Shown: in pieces, positions 18,432 to 27,918 of the stretch
Position numbering within the stretch: the stretch's first letter is position 1
How the letters are laid out: each line of letters begins with the position of its first letter
Assembly (NCBI GenBank): GCA_963821815.1
Contig: CAWGFG010000005.1
Coordinates: forward strand, 1-64,000
Origin: JASGTU01 sp963821815
GTDB taxonomy: Bacteria > Chloroflexota > Anaerolineae > Caldilineales > Caldilineaceae
Direction: 5' to 3'
DNA: 64,000 bases
Program-made: the position numbers and the translations under genes
The notes under the pieces: generated by a model
Told to the model about the DNA's origin: nothing
The model's database searches: none
Seen by the model: only the letters and a program-made list of their open reading frames with translations

Positions 18432-21400
18432 CTACGGTTCACTCAGCGAAATAGTGTTGCCGACTGTGGTCTTGCGATGGTAACTCGTGTCTCTGAAGCG
18501 GATGGCGGTACCATCGGGGAAGGCGCCAGGGTAGACGGCGCGGTCGATGTGACCGATGGCGAACAATCCCGCCTGGGGATCTTCGTCCACCCGGAACTCT
18601 ATTTGTCCAGCCGAAAACCACGTCTCGCCGTCCGTGCTGCACAGCGCGCGCACCTGGTCACCGCTACGTTCGAGCCGCAGGCGGATGTGCTTGCCCGGCA
18701 GCTTGCCGCGGCCTACGACGAGGTCCTTGTTGCCAAAACAACCCTCGAAGCCGATCTCGTCGCAGCGTCTCTCCCCCCAGTTCAGACAGAGGTAGTTCTC
18801 CTCATTCGCCCACAGGAGCAGACCGCCCATTGCGGGACAGTCTTCCCTTTCCACGCAAACCACGGTTTCTAAGGCGAAGTCACCTACAGTGGGCGTCAGC
18901 AGACGCGGCGCACTGCGATTGAGCATCCAAAACTCACGGCCGTTAGCCGCATGGATCGCGATGCCAGCAGCATCAACACCGTAGGTACAGTCGTCGAACG
19001 GGTCGGTCCATGCCAGTTCTGTGATATCGATCGGTTCGCCAGCAGTCTCGAATGCTGTGTCGGGTTTTGCCGGAACAAGAAACCAGTGCGTAAAGGCTGG
19101 CGCGAAACCGGTGAATTCGGAACGAAGTCGTTGTAGTCGGGCTCGGAACTTCTCCCTGTCGACATACGCCTCTTCGAGCTTGCTCAGAGCTTCCGCCAGC
19201 GGTCGCCGCAGCAGCATAGCCAATCCGTCACCACAATCAATCTCAGCCACGTCACCAGGAAGATTAGAGATAGCATCCATTGCACCGTTCACACGGTTAA
19301 TCGCCTCATCTGCGAAGCCGCAACCTAGTAGAAGTTCTGCGAACAAAAGTGACAGTCCGGCGAAAGCTGTATCCTTAAAGATGTTTGCGCCAACCTCTGG
19401 ACTAAAAGGACGCATTGATGCCAGTGCCGTCGCCGAGTCGCCATCACTCAGTGCAAAAAGAGGATAGATATGACCATTTGAACCCCATTGGTCCCAATGA
19501 CGTGAATCTGTGATGCCGCCCTGCGCCATGACTTCTGCGCGCCGCCTCACCAATTCTTGCGCCTCCGCAAGATTGTCAATCTGCAATTCGACATATACCG
19601 CAATGGTGAGAAACCAGGCGGTGTGCAAACAATCGCCAGTGCGTTCCATCTGACTAGCGCTGTCGTGGAGGTATTTTGACGCACTCAGAAAATCACCACT
19701 CGCCCATAACGCGATTCCCCTCTGAAATAGCGCTTCGGCGTATCCTCGCAGATCTCCGCTTTCTCTGGCGCGCTGGCTAAACCGTTCAAACCAAACGCAG
19801 TTTTCGGCTAGATCTTTACGATTCAGGCAGAGGCCCATCGTGCTGAAATAAGCCGGACGAAGTTCTTCCACGTAAGGCAGGTTCACGAGGATGTGAGCAT
19901 TTTCGTCGAGATGTAGTGAGGATAGCCATGATAAGCTTTTGTAGCGAACACTGCTAAGCCAGGTAGTCTGGTTTAAAATGGCTCTCTCCGTGGAGACTTC
20001 GTCAGGTGGAAGCAGTGCGAATGCATCTTCGATGAGTTGCTGCAGACTTTTGTGATCTGGCTGCCATACTAGCACTTCAATCAACCACAACGTCAGGCGC
20101 ACTAGCTCAACAGCCGGAAGATTTAGCTGCTTTCCGAGCTCCAAAGCCTTACGCAAAGCCGCTTCTGCTTCATCCTGATCGAAGCGAACGGTGTAGGCCT
20201 GTCCTAAGCCTTTGAGCGCACGGTAACGTTGTTCTTGTGACCGGCCGGCGGTCGGCCCTGTACTGGTTTCCGTGGAAGCTTCCTGCTCATTCAGCCTTTC
20301 CAGGGCGCGCTTAAAGTGTGCAATGGCGCTGTCGCCGGCGTAGTCGCGACGCAGCTTCTCGCCCGCCAGGAGCAGATATTCTATTGCCTCATCCGCGTTG
20401 TCGGTGCGGTCGTAGTGGAAGGCGAGCTCGACCACGTGCTCATTCAGCTCGTCCGCATAGAGTGTCTCTATGGCGGCTGCGACCTGCGCATGCAGCACGG
20501 TGCGTTTGTCTCGTGGCAACGTGTTGTAGACTGCCTGTTGCGTGAGGATATGCCAGAAGGAATATTCCGGTGTGGGCAGAGAGCGTTCCAGATAGACAAA
20601 GCCATGTTCTTCGAGGTCGGTCAGTAGATTCCCCAGATCGTTGCCGGATGTCACGTCCGCGAGCACGGGCAGTGTGAACGTGAGGCCAATTACTGCAGCC
20701 TGGCGCAGCACCTGTCGCTCTGTGGACGATAGGCGGTCAACGCGGCTGAGCACAACGCTGTTCACACCCGCCGGTATGACGTCCAGCGTCGTTTCTGAGC
20801 GAGAGCGCCAGGTATGGCCCTCCCGGTATATAGCACCGCTATCCAACAGCGAACGAACGACCTCCTCGACGAAGAACGGATTGCCCTGTGCGCGATCGAT
20901 TACTTGGTTCAGTAGACTTGGATCCAGTTCGGCGTCACTTAAAAGGGATGAGACAAGAACGCCGGCTTGGTCACGCCGCAATGGTGGCAGCCTAAACTCC
21001 TGCCAATTAGTTGGGCATCGACGTGCTGCGATGGCGGCAAGCTGGCGTGTGCGGTGTCCTTCGTCAGGCCGGAAGGCGCACAGCAGCAGCAACGGTTCTT
21101 CCTTTGCGAGTGCGATCAACTCGGCAGCCAGATCGAGGGAGCGGTCGTCGGCCCAGTGTAGGTCTTCCAACACGACGACGAGCGGCTGACGCTGCGCCAG
21201 TGCGGTGAACAACTCCTTCAGCGCCTGGAACGTGCGGTACTGGACCTGCTGCGGATCGGCCGCAGAAAGAGCATCGTCCCAAACGTCTCCGAAGGACAGC
21301 GTCAGCAATCTTCCCAGCAAGGGACCCATTTCCTCTCGCTGCTCGCAGGTCAGCACACCATCTGTGACCAGTGATTCCAGCATGCCTCGCATGTTTGTCG

Positions 21401-23114
21401 CAATGGACCGGTGGCCAAGGCCTGATTCCATCTCCAGGTAGCCGCGTAGCAAGCCAACGAAGGGAGCGAAAGGTGTGGCTGACGTCATCTCCAGACACCG
21501 GCCTTCCAGCCACACTGGCGGCGTCTTCACGATGGACGCCAGATTTTCACACTCTTCTACTAGTCGCGACTTCCCGACGCCCGCCTCACCAATGAGCAGG
21601 ACTACACCGCCAGTTCCCGATTGCAACGCATCCAGCATCTGTCCAAGCACAGTCCTCTCCCGGTCGCGTCCGACTAGGTCGGCGCGCTGTCCCTCGATGC
21701 CCCGGGTGCGGCGCGGTCGCCGGCGCAGACGTGAGAGTTCGTAGACCCTAACCGGCTCCATTTGTCTCGGCAAGAAAACCGTGCGCGACATGGCACGGAC
21801 GGACAGGCGTGTCAGGTCATAAGCGGGCTGGCTGAGCAGAATCTCACCATTTGCGGCCAGGTCGCACAGGCGTGCAGCCATGTTGACGACGTGGCCGAGG
21901 ATGGCGGGACTCTCGGTCTTGCCTTCGCCAGCTCGTACATAGACGCGACCTGTGTGTATGCCGGCACTGACGTCGATGCCGGCGTCTGCGGCTACATTGC
22001 GGATCTGCAGCGCGGCATACACCGCTCGTTCCGAATCGTCTTCATGTAGCTGTGTGGCACCGAATGTGGCGATGATACCGTCACCGAGATGAGACTCAAC
22101 CGCCGCACCGAAGCCATTCGCGATCTGTTCCATTTGCCTCAGCAAGCCGGCCATTCGGCTGACCTGTGCGGACGGAACGGAGTCGACGTCCGGCGGCGAG
22201 GTAAGCCCTGCACTGAGCACCGTCACCTGGCGCAGCTCGCCTGTAGCCACTGACAATTGCGATTCATCCTCTTTGAGAACTTCGCTCGGTGGTTGCGCGT
22301 CTTGTACCAGAATCGGTGCCACGTGTTCTGGCGCTGGTTTGCTTATAGCGGAAAGCGTACCGTCTGCTACGGCGGCACGTAGTTCATCTGTTTCAGCTTC
22401 CGGTTGGACACCTAGCTCTTCCGAAAGCAAGCGCGCGCATTCCTCATACTGTCGTAGGGCTGCCGTGCGGTCGCCTTGCCATGTGTACAGACGCATCAAA
22501 TCGCGGTGCGCCTTCTCGTTCAGGGGATCCAGTTCGAGGCAGTGGTGGGAATAGGTCAATGCTGCGCTCAGGTCACCCTGTTGCATATGGCATCGGACAA
22601 GACGGGCTAGCACAGATTGCAGCTCTCGTCGCAGATGCTCGGTCTGTTGGGCCTGCCACTCGTCAAATATGGGGCTGTCGGCAAGGGTGAAACCTGCCAA
22701 AAAATCGTCGCGATAGAGGGAGGTGGCACGAGCCAGCGGTTCAGCACACGCGACACAGACATCACCTGGCGCATGTTCATGCCGGTCACATTCGGCGATG
22801 TAGGCGTGAAATCGGGCGATATCCAGGAAGAGTCCGTTATCTCGGGCAAGTTCAACTGTGTCGCGCTCTGCCTTGAGCCATCCGTTCTTGAGCGAGCTGT
22901 TGAGCAGCGAGAGGGTGCGGCGAAGGTTCCCGCGTGCAGAGTCCTGGCGGTAGTCCGGCCAGAGCAGCGCAGCAAGTGTATCGCGGCTGTGGACTCCCGG
23001 AGCGGCGGCGAGGTAGGTCAGCAGGGCGAGAATCTTGCGCCGGTCGAATAGTTGGGGCTCGCCGTCAATTTCGACGCACGGCGGCCCAAGAAGGTGGATC
23101 GACAAGCGGCTCAA
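18432..23114 (-). CDS. BTAD regulator with cyclase-like domain, STAND ATPase and DUF1349-like end
   Basis: This intact 1560-residue protein has a winged helix (about 1-90, LSIHLLGPPCVEIDG, ALLWPDYRQDSARGNLRRTLSLL), a BTAD domain (about 95-250), a class III nucleotide-cyclase-like domain (about 290-460, VESHLGDGIIATFGA, HVVNMAARLCDLA), a P-loop ATPase (LIGEAGVGKSRLVEE; Walker B LVVVLEDLHWADDRSLDL), tetratricopeptide-like repeats to about 1360, and a C-terminal beta-sandwich (about 1395-1550) like DUF1349. In the cyclase-like domain the first metal-binding aspartate of the usual VLFAD motif is absent (VTVLSAGLTSP), so it probably binds rather than makes a cyclic nucleotide. It is divergent from a broken LVIVD gene and may be its regulator. 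Confidence 0.92.
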   Translation of the reverse strand: MSRLSIHLLGPPCVEIDGEPQLFDRRKILALLTYLAAAPGVHSRDTLAALLWPDYRQDSARGNLRRTLSLLNSSLKNGWLKAERDTVELARDNGLFLDIARFHAYIAECDRHEHAPGDVCVACAEPLARATSLYRDDFLAGFTLADSPIFDEWQAQQTEHLRRELQSVLARLVRCHMQQGDLSAALTYSHHCLELDPLNEKAHRDLMRLYTWQGDRTAALRQYEECARLLSEELGVQPEAETDELRAAVADGTLSAISKPAPEHVAPILVQDAQPPSEVLKEDESQLSVATGELRQVTVLSAGLTSPPDVDSVPSAQVSRMAGLLRQMEQIANGFGAAVESHLGDGIIATFGATQLHEDDSERAVYAALQIRNVAADAGIDVSAGIHTGRVYVRAGEGKTESPAILGHVVNMAARLCDLAANGEILLSQPAYDLTRLSVRAMSRTVFLPRQMEPVRVYELSRLRRRPRRTRGIEGQRADLVGRDRERTVLGQMLDALQSGTGGVVLLIGEAGVGKSRLVEECENLASIVKTPPVWLEGRCLEMTSATPFAPFVGLLRGYLEMESGLGHRSIATNMRGMLESLVTDGVLTCEQREEMGPLLGRLLTLSFGDVWDDALSAADPQQVQYRTFQALKELFTALAQRQPLVVVLEDLHWADDRSLDLAAELIALAKEEPLLLLCAFRPDEGHRTRQLAAIAARRCPTNWQEFRLPPLRRDQAGVLVSSLLSDAELDPSLLNQVIDRAQGNPFFVEEVVRSLLDSGAIYREGHTWRSRSETTLDVIPAGVNSVVLSRVDRLSSTERQVLRQAAVIGLTFTLPVLADVTSGNDLGNLLTDLEEHGFVYLERSLPTPEYSFWHILTQQAVYNTLPRDKRTVLHAQVAAAIETLYADELNEHVVELAFHYDRTDNADEAIEYLLLAGEKLRRDYAGDSAIAHFKRALERLNEQEASTETSTGPTAGRSQEQRYRALKGLGQAYTVRFDQDEAEAALRKALELGKQLNLPAVELVRLTLWLIEVLVWQPDHKSLQQLIEDAFALLPPDEVSTERAILNQTTWLSSVRYKSLSWLSSLHLDENAHILVNLPYVEELRPAYFSTMGLCLNRKDLAENCVWFERFSQRARESGDLRGYAEALFQRGIALWASGDFLSASKYLHDSASQMERTGDCLHTAWFLTIAVYVELQIDNLAEAQELVRRRAEVMAQGGITDSRHWDQWGSNGHIYPLFALSDGDSATALASMRPFSPEVGANIFKDTAFAGLSLLFAELLLGCGFADEAINRVNGAMDAISNLPGDVAEIDCGDGLAMLLRRPLAEALSKLEEAYVDREKFRARLQRLRSEFTGFAPAFTHWFLVPAKPDTAFETAGEPIDITELAWTDPFDDCTYGVDAAGIAIHAANGREFWMLNRSAPRLLTPTVGDFALETVVCVEREDCPAMGGLLLWANEENYLCLNWGERRCDEIGFEGCFGNKDLVVGRGKLPGKHIRLRLERSGDQVRALCSTDGETWFSAGQIEFRVDEDPQAGLFAIGHIDRAVYPGAFPDGTAIRFRDTSYHRKTTVGNTISLSEP

Positions 23115-23191
23115 GGGTGCACCTCCATCTGCACTCAGATCTTACGTGCGACCATTATGGAGCTAATGATGCGCTGGCGCAAGGGCGATGT

Positions 23192-23223
23192 GGACCATGA
23201 AGGGACCATAAAAGCTCTATTGC
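23192..23223 (+). promoter_or_regulatory. SARP-box-like direct repeat in the divergent promoter region
   Basis: The heptamer GGACCAT occurs twice with a 4-bp spacer (starts 23192 and 23203, 11-bp period). Eight bases after the second copy comes TATTGC, a possible -10 element reading toward the secreted LVIVD gene. This is the geometry established for SARP/BTAD activators: two heptamers, 4-bp gap, 8 bp to -10. The divergent gene is a BTAD regulator. That it binds here is an inference. Confidence 0.45.
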
Positions 23224-23337
23224 GCCAGTGGATCGATTTTGGATCGGTCGCAAGACGGCGGTGGGTCAAGTGGAGAAGGACTGCCTGTCATCCTGGAACT
23301 GGAGCGAGAAGCGATATTCAGTTCCAGGCAGACGACA

Positions 23338-23802
23338 ATGTTACGTTTGCGAAGATGGATCCTGATCTGGATTGCGGTATTCAGCGTCGTCTGGCTGGCG
23401 ACAGCTGGTGCGGGAACGGAAAGACTGGGAGCCGATGCAACAGTCGAGGAGTTTGAACTCAAGGGTCATATCTGCGGACCCGCGATGGCGACCGCCGCAT
23501 ACGACGACTTCGCGCTCATGGGCTACAGCTTCGAGTTTGCCGTACTTCAAGCCACGAAGCCAGAGCATCCTCAGCTTGTGGACTATCTGACGCTGCCGTC
23601 AAATAATATCGGAGTGGTCGGTACCCTCGCGTATGGCGCTGGGCGCGGTGTTCTGAATATCGTCAGTTTGCAGAATACGCTACGGCCTCAGGTCATCGGG
23701 ATCGACTGTATTTGATGGCGCGGCGACGGGCCTGGCGGTGGCAGAGGATACAGCGTATGTGTCCGTACGGAACGGCCTGTACAGTTTTGATGTGAGTCGC
23801 AG
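23338..23802 (+). pseudogene. Secreted LVIVD beta-propeller-like protein, frameshifted and cut by IS3
   Basis: The product starts MLRLRRWILIWIAVFSVVWL, a signal peptide, and continues with repeats of the LVIVD kind: GPAMATAAYDDFALMGYSFEFAVLQATKPEHPQLVDYLTLPSNNIGVV and GRGVLNIVSLQNTLRPQVIG. At about 23700 the frame is lost; the next frame gives ATGLAVAEDTAYVSVRNGLYSFDVS, another propeller blade. At about 23803 homology ends in the left end of an IS3-type element. LVIVD proteins are extracellular beta-propellers of unknown role; a whole one would be several hundred residues longer. Confidence 0.65.
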
Positions 23803-23888
23803 TGTACGACTGGGTTTGACCCGATAAAGTGGACACGCAGAAAAGATGGACTGGCATCTTCGCTTCATAGCATACAAGGAGGTGTCCT

Positions 23889-24115
23889 ATGAAATGTCGC
23901 GAATACACGAAAGAGTTCAAGCAAGAAGCCGTAACATTATCCAAAGAACAAGATGTTAACGCTGCGCAAGTAGCTCGTGAACTCGGAATCAAGCCAGCAT
24001 TATTGTACCGGTGGCGGGCCGAGATGCGTTCAGATGGTGCAGAAGCCTTTCCTGGCAAGGGCAAAGTTAAGAGCAGCGATGAAGAGGTCCGGGAGCTGCA
24101 GCGGGAGCTAAACAG
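23889..24115 (+). pseudogene. IS3 family OrfA, truncated
   Basis: The start has AAGGAGG 7 bases upstream. MKCREYTKEFKQEAVTLSKE, then QVARELGIKPALLYRWRAEM, is the HTH_Tnp_1 helix-turn-helix of IS3 OrfA, and EEVRELQRELNRVRM is the start of the coiled-coil. It then runs into IS110 sequence. OrfA alone is the DNA-binding half of the OrfAB transposase; without OrfB it cannot transpose and could at most repress. Confidence 0.8.
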
Positions 24116-24515
24116 AGTCCGGATGAGGCACAGTGGATCGCTGAACTACTGCAACATGGCTTACTCCAAGCCATTTTCGTGCTAGAAGCGCCGCAACGCA
24201 CACTACGCGAGTGAGTCCGTTATCGCTCGCACCTGATTGATGAGCGCGGACAGGAAGTGAATCGTGTCCGTAGGGTGTTGGAGGATGCCAATCTCAAACT
24301 CAGCATCGTAGCCACCGATATTATTGGCGTGTCATCACTTTCGATGTTAACTGCGAACATCGCTTATTAAGACAATCCCGAAGTCCTGGCGCAACGGGCG
24401 ATAGCGCACTTACGTAGTAAGATCAATGGATTGGAGCAGGTGCTTTCCGGACGCATCCAGGACAGCCATCGACTTCTTGTGGCGTATTATGAATACGGAT
24501 CATCAAAATGCCGAG
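24116..24515 (+). pseudogene. IS110 transposase internal fragment with stops
   Basis: Read in one frame it gives EAQWIAELLQHGLLQAIFVLEAPQRTLRE, stop, VRYRSHLIDERGQEVNRVRRVLEDANLKLSIVATDIIGVS, stop, NPEVLAQRAIARLRSKINGLEQVLSGRIQDSHRLL. This lines up with residues about 101-225 of the intact IS110 transposase at 7677-8918. At least two in-frame stops and loss of both ends make it a relic, older than the other IS110 copies here. Confidence 0.8.
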
Positions 24516-24644
24516 AGACCCTATCTTGCTACACCTTAAAATAGGCGAGGTAGATCCGTTTTGGATTTCGACAAAGCAAATCCCGCACCGCTTCAACTGG
24601 CGCCCCTAACACAGCTTTTCGCCTGGAGGGTTGGATCTTGCTCG

Positions 24645-25682
24645 CTATCTATATAGCTTCACTGGCAACGGATTTCGATCTGTGGACCCTCGCTGATGCC
24701 AGTAAGGATAGATAGTATCCCTTTCGCTGACGGCGTCCAACCGAGCGACCTGCTCCTCGGTCAGATTCCAGCCGACTGCGCCTAGATTCTCGGTCAACTG
24801 GTCTTCGTTCCGGGCGCCAATGACGACGCTAGCAACGGTTGGTCGTTGCAAGAGCCAGTTGAGCGAGATCTGCGCAACAGTCTTTCCTGTTTCGGCGCTG
24901 ATTTCGTCGAGCACGTCTATGACGCTATATAACCATTCGTCCGGAATGGGCGGTCCTTCGCCGGCTCCCTGGGCGACACGAGTTCCCGCCGGCACTGGTT
25001 GCCCGCGGCGAAACTTCCCGCTCAGACGCCCCTGTGTCAGCGCTCCCCAGATAATCGTGCTGACGTTCTGGTCGAGGGCAAGTGGCATCAGTTCCCACTC
25101 ATACTCGCGCCTGAGCAGCGTGTAGTGGGCCTGATGGGCCATATATCGCGCCCAACCATACTTCTCCGATACTGCTAGTGACTTCATCAGATGCCAGCCG
25201 GAGAAGTTCGAACAGGCGATGATGCGCACCTTGCCGCTTTGCACCAGCGTCTCCAATGCCCGCAGCGTTTCCTCAACCTGGGTTCTTGCATCGAACCCAT
25301 GTACGGTGTAGATATCGACATAGTCCGTATTTAGGCGACGCAGACTGTCCTCGCATGCACGCAGGAGGTGAAAGCGAGAAGTGCCAACCGCGTTTGGGTC
25401 ATCACCCATGCGGAAAGTCGCCTTCGTAGAAATCAGGACCTGGTCTCGCCGCCGACCGATTGCTTCTCCCAGTATTTCTTCCGATTGGCCGCTAGAGTAT
25501 ACGTCCGCGGTGTCAAATAGATTTACGCCTGCGTCGATGCAGATGTCGACCAGTCGTCGGGCTTGTTCCACATCGGTGTTTCCCCATTTCGCGAAAAAAG
25601 GATGGTCTCCGCCAAAGGTTGCAGTGCCGAAGCTGAGCGCCGAAACATTAAATCCTGAACCACCGAGCAATCTATATTCCAT
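24645..25682 (-). CDS. Aldo/keto reductase
   Basis: This 345-residue NADP-dependent TIM-barrel oxidoreductase is intact. The catalytic tetrad is visible: D57 and Y62 (FDTADVYSSG), K87 (ISTKATF) and H128 (YTVHGFD). Cofactor-binding segments IIWGALTQGRLSGKF and ASVVIGARNEDQL are at the C-terminal side, as in the general Aldo_ket_red family of about 320-350 residues. Substrate cannot be told from sequence; the family reduces sugar aldehydes and other carbonyls. It stands alone between IS remnants, some 6 kb from the sugar-acid genes. Confidence 0.92.
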   Translation of the reverse strand: MEYRLLGGSGFNVSALSFGTATFGGDHPFFAKWGNTDVEQARRLVDICIDAGVNLFDTADVYSSGQSEEILGEAIGRRRDQVLISTKATFRMGDDPNAVGTSRFHLLRACEDSLRRLNTDYVDIYTVHGFDARTQVEETLRALETLVQSGKVRIIACSNFSGWHLMKSLAVSEKYGWARYMAHQAHYTLLRREYEWELMPLALDQNVSTIIWGALTQGRLSGKFRRGQPVPAGTRVAQGAGEGPPIPDEWLYSVIDVLDEISAETGKTVAQISLNWLLQRPTVASVVIGARNEDQLTENLGAVGWNLTEEQVARLDAVSERDTIYPYWHQRGSTDRNPLPVKLYR

Positions 25683-26045
25683 TGTAAGTTCTCCCTCAGT
25701 TCGAAGCTATGGATACGACATAGAGCGAAGGACGAATTTCGTTAGGCCCACCGATTTCGCCATGACAGAGCAAGTTCATGCCCACCCTTTGAACCCCGGT
25801 AGTTTATTATATGCGACGAGTAGCGACAATTCGAAGCCCTTGTCTGGGAGCGGGATCAGTACTGGGCTCGGGTCGTCCACGGGGATAACCTGTGTCAGAG
25901 AATCCGTGTGATTAGGATCCCAGAATTTGTTTAGGGCGATCATAGTCAGGCGGTGGGACAAATATAAGACGGGATATTGCCTGTCTTTGCCCGTTATTGT
26001 CCTTGCCACCACTCATCTGCTTCCACCAACAGTGCGGATGAACCC

Positions 26046-26225
26046 GTTTTAGGGGAATATAGCATTGGCGATGGCAGGCCCTCCAAGCTGAGCAAGAAGG
26101 ATGTGGCACTCGCGGCCAAACTGATGGCCGATCCCACAATGTCGATTCCCAACATCTGCCGCACCCTGCGCGATTCACGCACGTCCCTCTATTGTTTTGT
26201 TGGCCCTAGAGACGAGTTTCGTCAG
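26046..26225 (+). pseudogene. Serine recombinase (resolvase) C-terminal helix-turn-helix fragment
   Basis: The stretch GRPSKLSKKDVALAAKLMADPTMSIPNICRTLRDSRTSLYCFVGP matches the HTH_7 DNA-binding tail of Tn3/Hin-type serine resolvases (GRP.KL....V..A..L......S...IA..L..SR.TLYR). The catalytic domain is absent. It probably marks a lost transposon or integrated element. Confidence 0.6.
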
Positions 26226-26366
26226 CGCAAGGCGTGGAGCCTTCAGGAAAAATACCGGTTGCATTTCGTTGTGGCAGTCAGCATACTTGTAGTCAACATG
26301 TTGTTTATCATTTTGGACAACACTTTGATGCAAGTTGCCATCTGACCGATGCAAGGAAATCGTCCT

Positions 26367-26699
26367 ATGCCCAAGACCGTGACGTCAAGTGAAGCCAAGA
26401 CTCGCTTTGGCCAACTAGTGAAATGGACAGCAGAACATCGAGATCAGGTGATCGTCAAGCTGTACGGCGAGCCTGCGGCGGTGCTCATGTCCTTTTCCGA
26501 ATACGAAGAAGTGGAGAAACTGCGTAAACGCGAGCGGAAGCGTATGGCGCATCGAGCGCTGGATGCGCTGCGCCAAGAGGCGCGAAATCAGAATCCGGAC
26601 CTATCTGCCGAAGAAGCCTACCGGTTTGCAGGTTTCTCTGAAGAGGTCGTTCAGGAGACAGCCCAGGCTGATGAAGAGTTGGCTTCATCGCAGCGGTGA
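26367..26699 (+). CDS. Phd/YefM-type antitoxin
   Basis: About 110 residues starting MPKTVTSSEAKTRFGQLVKW. The Phd fold is clear (VIVKLYGEPAAVLMSFSEYEEVEKL), followed by a basic helix and an acidic tail that would bind the toxin. AAGGA lies 11 bases upstream of the chosen ATG; an ATG 18 bases earlier is also possible. The stop overlaps the start of a PIN toxin gene. The antitoxin frame is intact while its partner is broken. Confidence 0.82.
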   Translation: MPKTVTSSEAKTRFGQLVKWTAEHRDQVIVKLYGEPAAVLMSFSEYEEVEKLRKRERKRMAHRALDALRQEARNQNPDLSAEEAYRFAGFSEEVVQETAQADEELASSQR

Positions 26700-27127
26700 G
26701 AGTCCTCATCGATACCAACGTCTTCCTGAGCTACATTCTCGCGCCGGCGGAGCCGCAGGTAGTCACGACCGTGATCACGATGTGCCTCACAGTTGACGAT
26801 ATCGACCTATTGATCCCGTCTGAGCAGATCAGCGAGATAACCGCAACCGTCACCGGGAAACCGTACTTCCGTGAGCTCATATCCTCGCACGCTTATCGAC
26901 GATCTCGATGGCCCAGCTCAAGGCTTTAGGCGAACATGCTCCCGCGCCTTGACGAGATCGCATCGTTCAGTCGCGACCCAAAAGACGACTATCTAGTCGC
27001 CTACGGTATCGTCAATGAAGCTGAATATCTTATCACTGGCGATCAAGATCTTCTCGTCTTGGACAGAGTAGGCGAGCTACAGGAACTCACACCTGCGGCG
27101 TTCCTAGAAGTTGCCCGCCGCCTGTAG
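26696..27127 (+). pseudogene. PIN-domain toxin, disrupted by several indels
   Basis: The N-terminus MRVLIDTNVFLSYILAP and the C-terminal half SFSRDPKDDYLVAYGIVNEAEYLITGDQDLLVLD are both canonical for a PIN toxin, with aspartates in IDTN, DPKDDY and TGDQDLL. Between them the frame moves twice: LIDDL is in a second frame and MAQLKALGEHAP in a third, before the first frame resumes after a stop at 26927. At least three single-base indels are needed, so one sequencing error would not explain it. The toxin is inactive while the antitoxin survives. Confidence 0.8.
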
Positions 27128-27228
27128 CTTCTGCCTTAGGTCCGCCGGATTGAGCCTGTCGAAAAAATAAAAAGTGTGGTTTCCTTTCCCCATCCCCTTT
27201 TAAAAGGCGAGTACCCTGGCACTTTTTT

Positions 27229-27495
27229 ATGGAGGTGGAGCATCCCGCGCGGCTTACGCGTAAATTGGAAGCGTTTGCTTGTCTTACCGCAAGACTAGGA
27301 CAGGTGGAAACGGCTGCGTATCTCTTTGCGCAACAGAGAGCTTCCAGGCTGCAATCCAGCTACTGTTTGCCCCCATCTGGCATCAGGAGCATGATCACCG
27401 GGTGGCCACCGCACGTACATAACTGGGGCAAGCGGCACTAGGAGATCTCGACACGCTGGCCCGGCAGCAAGCGCAACAAGCTGTGGTCGATGTCT
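27229..27495 (+). pseudogene. C-terminal fragment of a STAND-type regulator
   Basis: In successive frames this gives ALTARLGQVETAAYLF-like and LLFAPIWHQEHDHRVATART, stop, LGQAALGDLDTLARQQAQQAV. This matches the last tetratricopeptide-like segment common to BTAD/LuxR STAND regulators (AARLFGAAEALR...L.P.......D..VA.AR..LG...F). It is a relic joined at its 3' side to an unrelated hydrolase fragment. Confidence 0.45.
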
Positions 27496-27549
27496 ATCAT
27501 AATCCCGCTATCTGTACAACGTTCGCCACGAGCCGGCGCAAACATGGGC

Positions 27550-27880
27550 TGCTGTTACCATCCCGGTGATGACACTCTATGCCGAGCAGGACAATGTGGT
27601 GCTGCCAGAGGCCAACACAAAAGCGCTGGAAGCAGCCTTGGCACAAGCAGGTAACCCAGACGCAACCATCAACAAGATTTCAGGTGTGAAGCATTTGTTC
27701 TTGACGACAAGCAGCAGCGATCCAGTCGATTGGGCCGCACTACCCGGTGGTTTGCCAACAACCCTACTCGAAACAATATCCACGTGGTTAGCGAGTCGTC
27801 GGGAGGATAGCCGGCACGACGGCTCTGGACCGCCGGCGGCGCTGATGCCGAGGATGCGCAAAACAGACGCTCCGTGCTAG
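27550..27880 (+). pseudogene. Alpha/beta hydrolase C-terminal fragment
   Basis: Residues MTLYAEQDNVVLPEANTKALEAALAQAG, then ISGVKHLFL and ETISTWLASR, match the end of an alpha/beta hydrolase: the aspartate in LYAEQD and the histidine in GVKHLF are the last two members of the catalytic triad. The nucleophile elbow and the first 150-200 residues are missing. It follows directly on a regulator fragment, indicating a deletion junction. Confidence 0.6.
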
Positions 27881-27918
27881 AATCGGCGTATAAGGAGGGT
27901 TTACAAGGAGGACAATTA

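Larger units (their letters stand above)
23803..24515 (+). mobile_element. Composite remnant: IS3-type left end joined to IS110 fragment
   Basis: The first part starts TGTACGACTGGGTTTGACCC and contains an IS3 OrfA gene. Near 24115 the sequence passes directly into the middle of an IS110 transposase gene. The IS3 OrfB, its right end, and both ends of the IS110 are missing. Either IS110 inserted into IS3 and deletions followed, or two remnants were fused by deletion. Confidence 0.7.

Noticed and set aside
20318..23200. Plus-strand open frames of 60-180 residues
   Set aside because: Antisense to the intact 1560-residue regulator.
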